A DNA stretch of 27,195 nt, from positions 1-27,195 of the forward strand of contig JAHFTN010000003.1 in NCBI GenBank assembly GCA_023269365.1, read 5' to 3'. This document shows, piece by piece, positions 21,314 through 27,195 of the stretch (positions within the stretch are counted from its first letter, which is position 1; each line of letters begins with the position of its first letter). The notes below the pieces were generated by a model. It searched no databases. It had not been told where the DNA came from and saw only the letters and a program-made list of their open reading frames with translations. The DNA is from Chlamydiota bacterium. GTDB lineage: Bacteria > Chlamydiota > Chlamydiia > Chlamydiales > Rhabdochlamydiaceae. The position numbers were made by a program, and so were the translations under genes.

Positions 21314-23700
21314 AATACAGGACCTTTATTTAATGTCGCAGCAATCACTCGCGCATGTTCTTGTTCAACAGCCTCTAAAGAAAGGGTCTTTTCTTGATCG
21401 CGATAAGAAAAGCGCAGCGTTGCATTCTTCTTATCTTGTCCGATTTGCTCACTTTTGTAAAGGTCTAAAAGTTCCACTTTTTCTAAAAGAGAAGAGGGGA
21501 TAGAGCGGATCGCTTGAAAAAGTTTCTCAACAGGCATCGACTCAGCAAGAGTCACCGTCCAGTCCCTTTGGGAGCCTGGAAAAGGGCTCCACATCTTGAC
21601 CTGCCAGTGTTTGGGGAGTAAAGGGATCATCTCGTTGAGATTGATCTCTGCAAAAAACACCCGCTGATCAATTCCCAGCCGAACCAAATACTTGGGATGC
21701 ACCTCGCCCAAAGAGCCGATGATAGTCTCTTTGTGTTTGATTTTGGCTTGGCGCCCCGGATGGAAGCTGTGCAGGTGGGACACCTCGAAAGTGAGCCCTA
21801 TGAGCTTAAAGCTAGAACACAAATTTTCCACGATCCCCTTGAGATCGAAAAAGTCGGTATCGCAGGGCTTCCTCTCCCAGTGGTGGGGAGTTCTTTTCCC
21901 CGTGAAAACGATCCCTGCAACGGAGGGTTCTATATACTGATCTTGCTGCTTGAAATGGATCCGTCCCACCTCAAATCCACAAACGTTTTTATTTCCCTGG
22001 TCGCTATTGTACTTCACCAGCTGCAAAAAGCCGGGAAGCAGTGTCGTCCGAAGGATCGACTGATCAAGAGATTGGGGCTGCAGCACAGAGATCAGCGTGC
22101 TCCGATCCATCCCCTGCTCTACACATACCTCAGATTGCGCGGGGCTAATTAAATCACAAGTCATCAGTTCTTGGAGCCCTTCTGCGAGCAAGCACTCTCT
22201 ACACCTCTTTTCCATCTCATAGAGAGAAGCGTTGCAAAGGGTAGAGGGGTGATACCGCGGCGTCGCTTTGGGTAAATTGTTGTACCCGTAAACTCTTGCT
22301 ACCTCTTCGACAAGGTCGATCTCCCCTGTGATATCAGAGCGAAACGAAGGAACTATGACGAGGATCTGATGGATCTCTTCTTTTACAATCTCGATCCCTA
22401 GTTTGCGCAAACACTCTGCAATCTCAGAAGTGCTTAACGTCGTACCTAAGATCTCATTGACCTTCTTTGTGCGACATTCCAGTTTTTTTCCTTCAAACTC
22501 GTGAATCTTGTGATCAAGCCTTCCTTCTGCGCTGGTGCCTTTTGCGACTTTCTCTAGAAGCTCCGCTGCATAATCCAGCGCAATGGGCACAAGCTGAGGG
22601 TCTACCCCTTTTTCAAATCGCAACGAGGAATCGGTCTTCAGCTGCAACAACTTGCTCGTTTTACGGATAGACCGAGGCAAAAAGTGCGCTGCTTCTATAA
22701 GAACATTTGTCGTTTTTTCAGAAACAGCAGAGCTCTTTCCTCCCATCACTCCCGCAAAGGCGAGGGGTTTTACAGCATCACAAATTAAAAGTGCTTCTCG
22801 AGGAATCGGGCGGACAACCTCGTCCAAAGTCTGCATCTCGCTATAAGAGGTTACAGAAGTAACAACGAGTCGCTTTCCTTCAATTTGATCATAATCGAAT
22901 AGGTGTAAAGGCTGTCCAAGAGCGAGCATCACCCAATTGCCCACATCTACCACATTGTTTACGCTGCGCAGTCCGCAAGCAGCTAAATGCTCCTGCAACC
23001 ATCCGGGAGAGGGCCCCACTTCAATCCCCGTAACTAAGCGACATCCATAGCGCTGGCACTGCCTTTTGTCGATTAAATCTACCCGAATTGCCTTGTCAAT
23101 GGGCGCCCCCTCCTCAGAGGGAATCGCAGAAAAAGGCTGCAGAGGGATTCCCAGATGTGCAGACAACTCTCTTGCAATGCCCCATAGACTCATACAGTGA
23201 CCCAAGTTGGGAGTCAGTGAGACTTCTAAAATTGTGTCGGAGTAAATTTCTGCAAGATCTTTTCCCAATTCAAGATCCGAGGCAAGCTCCATGATCCCCT
23301 CGCCCGTTCCCAAGCCCAGCTCGTCTGCAGCGCATAACATCCCAAACGACTCCACATCGCGCAACTTCCCTTTCTTGATCGTATCGACTTTCCCCTTCTC
23401 ATCTCTGAGCTTTGCTCCTATTTTTGCAAGCGCAGTTTTAAGCCCTGCTCTACAGTTGGAAGCCCCACATACAACTTGAAATTGCTCTTTCCCGTCGGTG
23501 ACTTGCGCTACACACAACCGATCTGCTGAGGGGTGTTTTGCCACCTCGAGCACCTGCGCTACGACGACCCCAGAAAAGCCAGATCCGATCTCTTTGATCT
23601 CATCGACTTCAATTCCGGCGCGCGTAAGCACTTCTGCCAATTCTGAGACAGTACAAGTGAAATTTAAATATTTTTTTAGGAGCGATAAGGGAACTTTCAT
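21310..23700 (-). CDS. pheT: Phenylalanine-tRNA ligase beta subunit
   Basis: A full-length (796 aa) beta subunit of bacterial PheRS, which with PheS charges tRNA-Phe. It has the N-terminal MKVPLSLLKKYL, the EMAP-II-like tRNA-binding domain (about 40-150; HPSADRLCVAQVTDG, VVCGASNCR), the B3/4 region (SLRFEKGVDPQLV), the B5 part, a catalytic-like core, and the C-terminal ferredoxin-fold anticodon-binding domain beginning WSPFPGSQRDWTVTLAES. pheS is not next to it. No clear Shine-Dalgarno site precedes the ATG, and a nested repeat element begins 38 bp upstream, so its promoter must lie in or near that element. Its end overlaps the lipoprotein start by 4 bp. Confidence 0.96.
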   Translation of the reverse strand: MKVPLSLLKKYLNFTCTVSELAEVLTRAGIEVDEIKEIGSGFSGVVVAQVLEVAKHPSADRLCVAQVTDGKEQFQVVCGASNCRAGLKTALAKIGAKLRDEKGKVDTIKKGKLRDVESFGMLCAADELGLGTGEGIMELASDLELGKDLAEIYSDTILEVSLTPNLGHCMSLWGIARELSAHLGIPLQPFSAIPSEEGAPIDKAIRVDLIDKRQCQRYGCRLVTGIEVGPSPGWLQEHLAACGLRSVNNVVDVGNWVMLALGQPLHLFDYDQIEGKRLVVTSVTSYSEMQTLDEVVRPIPREALLICDAVKPLAFAGVMGGKSSAVSEKTTNVLIEAAHFLPRSIRKTSKLLQLKTDSSLRFEKGVDPQLVPIALDYAAELLEKVAKGTSAEGRLDHKIHEFEGKKLECRTKKVNEILGTTLSTSEIAECLRKLGIEIVKEEIHQILVIVPSFRSDITGEIDLVEEVARVYGYNNLPKATPRYHPSTLCNASLYEMEKRCRECLLAEGLQELMTCDLISPAQSEVCVEQGMDRSTLISVLQPQSLDQSILRTTLLPGFLQLVKYNSDQGNKNVCGFEVGRIHFKQQDQYIEPSVAGIVFTGKRTPHHWERKPCDTDFFDLKGIVENLCSSFKLIGLTFEVSHLHSFHPGRQAKIKHKETIIGSLGEVHPKYLVRLGIDQRVFFAEINLNEMIPLLPKHWQVKMWSPFPGSQRDWTVTLAESMPVEKLFQAIRSIPSSLLEKVELLDLYKSEQIGQDKKNATLRFSYRDQEKTLSLEAVEQEHARVIAATLNKGPVL

Positions 23701-23737
23701 AAAAGTAGGGAAAAATTTAATATGGATTTGAATCTGT

Positions 23738-23926
23738 TATACTGGACTTTAGCCATTGGGGGGCGGCACGTTCGCGAGATAAAGCCTCTACGCTGTATTG
23801 ACTTTGTTAATGGGCGGCTTGCATAAGCCACCATTAACAAAAGGACCTCGTTAGAGGTCCGTGCCAATAGAGCGTAGAGGCTTTAGACGCGAAATTGCCC
23901 CCACTAATGGCTAAAGTTCAATTATA
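23738..23926. repeat. Palindromic repeat, family B, long form with nested insert
   Basis: The outer arms, beginning TGGACTTTAGCCATTGGGGG on the left and the inverse TGAACTTTAGCCATT on the right, match those of the 78-bp element at 2728-2805. Both forms share the inner GTTCGCGAG. In this copy the centre is interrupted by 106 bp of a second inverted-repeat element. The whole lies in the 261-bp spacer between the divergent pheT and LysM genes, which otherwise holds only their leaders. Confidence 0.88.
23780..23885. mobile_element. Putative miniature inverted-repeat element nested in a family B repeat
   Basis: Terminal inverted repeats of 21 bp (23780-23800 TAAAGCCTCTACGCTGTATT + G, and 23865-23885) match at 20 of 21 positions. 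Inside are two further hairpins: TTTGTTAATGG (23803-23813) with CCATTAACAAA (23831-23841), including a GGCTT/AAGCC tip, and GGACCTC/GAGGTCC (23843-23849 with 23854-23860). The flanking bases are GA on both sides, while the empty site at 2728-2805 has one GA, fitting a 2-bp target duplication. No ORF is present, so it would be mobilised in trans. The folded form is a three-way junction, so a structured RNA is a second possibility. Confidence 0.7.
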
Positions 23927-23961
23927 GCACACACCTCCACATTTTCGGAAAAGGAAAAAAC

Positions 23962-25218
23962 ATGTCACTTCACACACAAGACAACCCCTGGATGAAAAAA
24001 GCGAAAGGATTGACTCAAGCCCTCATCATCAGTGGGACCCTCAACATCTGTCTCATCTCGACCTTTGCCTATGTCGTTCTCAAGGACAAACAAGAGGCCC
24101 TTACCCTCGAGAGCAAGCCCGCTTCTTTAGACAACAAAGACACCTTGGCCACCAATGTCCAGCTCCTGCGCTCCTACTCCCTCCTCCCCTACCAAGAGCT
24201 GCTCTTGTGCCTTGAGAACCGAGAACTCTTAGAAGAAGGGCTTGCAAAACGAGATCTGGCCCTCTCTTGTCTTGCGACCTTTCACCATTTCAACCTCGAA
24301 AAGGCACTAGGAGGCTTAAATCTACAGAAAAGAAGTGTCTGCTTTTCCCACGAAAACCAAGAAACGCTTAATTTCACCGTCTTTCCCGGCATTACAGATA
24401 CCCAATTTTCCGCGATCTTGCACTATGCAAAAACAGAAAAATGGCCCCTGACCAATCAGGGATTATTCTATGAAATTAAACGCTCCCAAGGGGAAAAAGA
24501 CCCCTCTCTTCTTGCCGCCTTTGCCTTAACCTCTGAGTACAATGCCGCCTACCTGTTACTGACAAAATCAGGCCTCACCCTTTCCCAGCCACAGCTCGTA
24601 GAACTCCTCTCCCAAGGAGAATGGAGCTCTTTGACACAGCTCGCCTCTGAGCAGCGCCTCGAGCTAGACCTCTCCCTTGACAAAAGACGCGCATTCTTAC
24701 TCAGCTATTTAGAAAAAAGATCTCCCGCTGCAGCGCAACTGCTCATAGACAACGATTTAGATTTTGTGACCAAACGCTGTAGCGATGCTCAAATCCTCAC
24801 TCTTCTCGATCTACAGGCAGAGCCTCATACAAAACTCGAACCATTCGTTAAAGAGCTCCTCCTCTCTCCTCGTACAGAAGCAGTATGCAGAAAAGCCGCG
24901 CACCTTCTTTATGCATGGGCCCACGAGGAGTTTAAAGAACCCTACGACCACCTCGCTGCGGTGCGGCGGTTCCGCCCCGAAGCCATTGTTCATTCTGCGC
25001 CGACACAAAAAACAGTTCCCGTGCAACAGACACAAACTCTCCCAGCCAAGACCACTCCTCCTAAGAAAAAAATCCATACCATAGAGCCAGGAGATAGCTT
25101 ATGGAAAATCGCACGCAAATACCGTGTCAGCGTCGAGGAATTGATGAAAGTCAACCGAATGGATTCAGAAAAGCTGCGCCTCGGAAGACAGCTCGAAATC
25201 CCTGAGAAGAAAGCTTAA
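23962..25218 (+). CDS. Membrane-anchored LysM-domain protein
   Basis: A 418-residue protein. One N-terminal membrane helix (about 17-40, ALIISGTLNICLISTFAYVVL) suggests a cytosolic N-terminus and a periplasmic body. Residues about 60-340 look helical and are not assigned. A Pro/Thr/Gln-rich linker (about 345-370) leads to a C-terminal LysM domain (IHTIEPGDSLWKIARKYRVS onwards), which binds glycan chains of peptidoglycan. A role in envelope maintenance or division is likely. An AAAGGA site is about 7 nt upstream of ATG. The stop overlaps that of the convergent yidD gene. Confidence 0.82.
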   Translation: MSLHTQDNPWMKKAKGLTQALIISGTLNICLISTFAYVVLKDKQEALTLESKPASLDNKDTLATNVQLLRSYSLLPYQELLLCLENRELLEEGLAKRDLALSCLATFHHFNLEKALGGLNLQKRSVCFSHENQETLNFTVFPGITDTQFSAILHYAKTEKWPLTNQGLFYEIKRSQGEKDPSLLAAFALTSEYNAAYLLLTKSGLTLSQPQLVELLSQGEWSSLTQLASEQRLELDLSLDKRRAFLLSYLEKRSPAAAQLLIDNDLDFVTKRCSDAQILTLLDLQAEPHTKLEPFVKELLLSPRTEAVCRKAAHLLYAWAHEEFKEPYDHLAAVRRFRPEAIVHSAPTQKTVPVQQTQTLPAKTTPPKKKIHTIEPGDSLWKIARKYRVSVEELMKVNRMDSEKLRLGRQLEIPEKKA

Positions 25219-25415
25219 GGCACTTCATCTACACCCCCTGGATGCCAGGGGCCACATTTGATAAGGCGCTTAAAAATGAGTACGAGAGCCTTAAGGGCGC
25301 CCCGTTTTTTTATCGCCTCGATTGCATATTCAGAACAGGTGGGATAAAACCGGCAGCATTGCCCGAGAAAAGGACTCAGCGTCCACTGATAAAGGCGAAT
25401 CAAAAAGAGAAGCAT
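25215..25415 (-). CDS. yidD: Membrane protein insertion efficiency factor YidD
   Basis: A 66-residue YidD with the family pattern LIRLYQWTLSPFLGQCCRFYPTCSEYAIEAI and the end CGPWHPGGVDEVP. It has an N-terminal amphipathic helix and associates with the inner membrane near YidC, where it helps membrane-protein insertion. In many bacteria it lies in the rpmH-rnpA-yidD-yidC cluster; here it follows a DUF155 gene instead. The DUF155 stop codon TAG is part of the TTTAGG Shine-Dalgarno sequence before its ATG, so translation is probably coupled. Confidence 0.94.
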   Translation of the reverse strand: MLLFLIRLYQWTLSPFLGQCCRFYPTCSEYAIEAIKKRGALKALVLIFKRLIKCGPWHPGGVDEVP

Positions 25416-25421
25416 TTGAAC

Positions 25422-26216
25422 CTAAATGAGGTGGAATAAATCTCTTAGCAGCGTCAGGGTCAACTCTAAAAAAATAAGAAGGATAATAATTTTTTCTAAA
25501 CGCGCCGTATGCTGATGGTTTAACTCGCCCGACAGAATTTCAAAAAGCTCATGCACGACGTTAAGCCTTTTATTCAAAATCTCGATCCGCTTAGTGACAT
25601 CTAGATAATGAGCGGCCCTTCGATAAAACGGCTCTAGTTCTGGGTAGTCCCAAAAAAACTCGGGTACATCCAACACTTCGCTATGCAGATTAATAAAGTT
25701 GCGTTCGATGAAGATCTCTCCCATTTTTTGGGAGATCTCTTTGCGCGAGAGGGGGATTTTCCCCCATTTGGCCATCTCTAGGGACAGTTTTTTAGCAAGC
25801 TCGATGGTCTTTTGGATGAGCTCTTCAAATGTGAAGAGTTTTACAGACTGCGCAATCCCATGGGAGAGCGCTAACTTTGTCAGTGTGCTTTTGTTGTGTA
25901 AAAAGATCTCATCCTCTTCGATTTTGATCGTATCTCCATAGGTATAGGTAAACTCATCGAGTTCTATCTTGACGAGGGGGTCTTTTTCAAATTCTTTTAA
26001 CACGAGTAACGCTTCTTTCTCCTCTTCTTCCGTAAAACCCCAACACACCACGGCCCCATAGGAAAAGTAAAAAAGATCTCCCTTACTTCTCTGATCATCC
26101 TTGATGTGAAAATGGATGACATCGCGAAAAAGCTGAGGCGCCCCCAAACTCTGTAGTTTTTGAAATAAACGGGTATTATCATAAGAGGAAGCTGTACAGT
26201 AACACGTGCAACGCAT
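25422..26216 (-). CDS. RMD1/RMND1 family (DUF155) protein
   Basis: A 264-residue protein of the DUF155 family, the bacterial relatives of yeast RMD1 and human mitochondrial RMND1. The marks are YFSYGAVVCWGF, LALSHGIAQSVKL, and FFWDYPELEPFYRRAAHYLDVTKRIEILNKRLNVVHEL (key parts at about 185-225). The C-terminus has one hydrophobic segment (IIILLIFLELTLTLL, about 245-260) that would anchor it in the membrane. The biochemical function in bacteria is unknown; RMND1 is tied to mitochondrial translation at the inner membrane. It lies 6 bp upstream of yidD in the same direction. Confidence 0.85.
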   Translation of the reverse strand: MRCTCYCTASSYDNTRLFQKLQSLGAPQLFRDVIHFHIKDDQRSKGDLFYFSYGAVVCWGFTEEEEKEALLVLKEFEKDPLVKIELDEFTYTYGDTIKIEEDEIFLHNKSTLTKLALSHGIAQSVKLFTFEELIQKTIELAKKLSLEMAKWGKIPLSRKEISQKMGEIFIERNFINLHSEVLDVPEFFWDYPELEPFYRRAAHYLDVTKRIEILNKRLNVVHELFEILSGELNHQHTARLEKIIILLIFLELTLTLLRDLFHLI

Positions 26217-26322
26217 AAAAATTGTCTCTGTTTAAGAACGCTACTATACCCCAAGCCCTATTTAAAAGAAACGTAGAAACGGCAAGTAATTTATTTAAAT
26301 CGCAGAGAAAAACTATTTTTTC

Positions 26323-26352
26323 TTGATGAGATTCCCCCTAAAATCTTAAGAT
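26323..26352 (+). promoter_or_regulatory. Candidate promoter of tRNA-Leu(GAG)
   Basis: TTGATG at 26323-26328 is followed after 18 bp by TAAGAT at 26347-26352, 18 bp before the tRNA. The match to consensus is moderate. The remainder of the spacer 26217-26370 shows no gene. Confidence 0.35.
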
Positions 26353-26370
26353 GCTCCTTTTCCTTACTTT

Positions 26371-26452
26371 GCGAGGGTGGCGGAATTGGTAGACGCGCTA
26401 CTTTGAGGTGGTAGTGGGGTTTCTCGTAGGGGTTCGAGTCCCCTCCTTCGCA
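26371..26452 (+). tRNA. tRNA-Leu(GAG)
   Basis: An 82-nt type II tRNA. Acceptor arms GCGAGGG and CCTTCGC pair with one G-T, the discriminator is A, the anticodon stem CTACT/GGTAG encloses loop TTGAGGT with anticodon GAG (reads CUC and CUU), and the T arm contains GGGGTTCGAGTCCCC. CCA is not encoded. It is the second leucine tRNA of the window and, like the first, is followed closely by a protein gene in the same direction. Confidence 0.95.
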
Positions 26453-26473
26453 CTGTTTTTTCAATAAAATTCT

Positions 26474-27195
26474 ATGCTCTGTGCCCTATTCAGTTGCCTA
26501 GCTCTTGCCTCTGCACCGATTCAAGACAAAGTTTTGATCTGCGGAATAGGAAAGAATGTGGAACTGGCGACTCCTAACACAATCGCCTCCATCACAGCGC
26601 TTGGGAGCCGTTTTTCCGATTACCGCGCCATCATCTACGAAAATAATTCTAAAGACAAGACAAAGGAGCTCTTCCAAGCCTGGGCTAAAGAGAACCCCAA
26701 GGTCATTTTCCTCTCAGAACACCTTAAAAAATCCCCCTTTCTCGACCGAACAGAGAAGATCGCAAGGGCGCGCAATAAGGTGCTCGATGAGATCATGAAA
26801 AAGACCTACGAAGACTATAAATATGTGATCTGGGCCGATTTAGATTTTTTAGCCCCTTGGGATGTGGAGCACATCGTAGAGACCATCACAAACCCCGAGC
26901 AAGAGTGGGACGCTGTCTTTGCCAACGGCTCGTACGACCTTTTTGCCTTTCGCGATGAAGAATTTCCCATTGGATCAGAACTCATCGGCCCCGACTACTG
27001 GGGCTATACTCCCCAGCTGAGCATCAACCTCAGCACACACTGGAAAAAGGTGTATTCCGCCTTTGGGGGCCTCGGCATTTACAAGCGAGAAGCGCTCAAG
27101 GGCTGTTGCTACTCTGGCACTGTTACCAAAGACCTAGAAGCCCAAGTCGCAAAATGGCTAGAGCGCGCCCGCGCCTTAAAACAAGTGACCCTCAT
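26474..27195 (+). CDS. Glycosyltransferase-like protein with signal sequence, 3' end cut by window
   Basis: An open frame of at least 240 codons runs off the window edge. The N-terminus MLCALFSCLALASAP is a short signal peptide or anchor. Then VLICGIGKN, YENNSKDKT, ARARNKVLDEI and WADLDF (a DxD-like metal/nucleotide-sugar motif) follow in the order seen in GT-A glycosyltransferases of the CAP59/mannosyltransferase-like group. FGGLGIYKREAL further on fits the acceptor region. No Shine-Dalgarno sequence precedes the ATG, which is 21 nt after tRNA-Leu(GAG); cotranscription is possible. A glycosyltransferase with an export-type N-terminus would be unusual unless it is a membrane anchor. Confidence 0.72.
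   Translation, partial: MLCALFSCLALASAPIQDKVLICGIGKNVELATPNTIASITALGSRFSDYRAIIYENNSKDKTKELFQAWAKENPKVIFLSEHLKKSPFLDRTEKIARARNKVLDEIMKKTYEDYKYVIWADLDFLAPWDVEHIVETITNPEQEWDAVFANGSYDLFAFRDEEFPIGSELIGPDYWGYTPQLSINLSTHWKKVYSAFGGLGIYKREALKGCCYSGTVTKDLEAQVAKWLERARALKQVTL

Noticed and set aside
21697..22152. 151-codon plus-strand ORF inside pheT
   Set aside because: It lies wholly antisense to conserved pheT sequence and has no recognisable motif.
23780..23885. A tRNA or tRNA-like gene
   Set aside because: Although it folds with three stems, it has no T-loop GTTCRA consensus, no D-loop signature and no 7-nt anticodon loop.

Overview
The window looks like a chromosomal segment from a Chlamydiae bacterium of the environmental kind (Parachlamydiales-like). 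The evidence is a stand-alone SWIB-domain protein, a pheT gene followed by a small lipoprotein gene, an NtrC-type activator, a plant-UGP3-like nucleotidyltransferase, a SulP transporter with STAS domain, and a full-length aconitase, which Chlamydiaceae lack. No rRNA, phage, plasmid, CRISPR or intact insertion sequence is visible. I cannot name the genus.

Layout. 1-240 is a repeat-rich spacer with a large palindrome. 240-2665 holds a small orphan ORF convergent with the UGP3-like gene. 2666-3048 is a spacer with a 78-bp palindromic repeat. 3049-4149 carries the SWIB gene and truA, separated only by a terminator-like hairpin. 4095-4863 (minus) is tRNA-Leu(CAA) followed after 2 nt by a HAD phosphatase. 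4938-6593 is the SulP permease. 6720-10391 (minus) is an M15-like lipoprotein followed by aconitase. 10425-11744 is a sigma54 activator whose receiver phosphosite is Asn. 12100-13266 is a DUF4143-type ATPase whose start lies inside a long hairpin. 13370-18463 (minus) is a tightly overlapping run of five genes: hpf, an HsdR_N-like protein, a DUF115 protein, a MORN/YwqK-like protein and a second DUF115 protein. 18640-19923 is an AT-rich orphan membrane protein bracketed by direct repeats. 20315-23700 (minus) is pheT plus a YwqK-like lipoprotein. 23738-23926 is a palindromic element with a second palindromic element inserted in its loop. 23962-26216 holds a LysM membrane protein convergent with a DUF155-yidD pair. 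26371-27195 is tRNA-Leu(GAG) and the start of a secreted or anchored glycosyltransferase-like gene.

How the parts relate. Genes are packed, with many stop/start overlaps (ATGA junctions, Shine-Dalgarno sites inside the preceding gene), so the minus-strand blocks are probably translationally coupled operons. Nearly all non-coding space is taken up by two families of short dispersed repeats. Family A is a 26-nt motif present about six times in three kinds of arrangement. Family B is a palindrome present twice, once empty and once carrying a nested insert. The strongest candidates for something undescribed are the nested element at 23738-23926, the family A repeats around the orphan gene at 18640-19923, and the hpf/HsdR_N/DUF115/MORN/DUF115 operon. 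Product names rest on reading motifs by eye; no database search was run.
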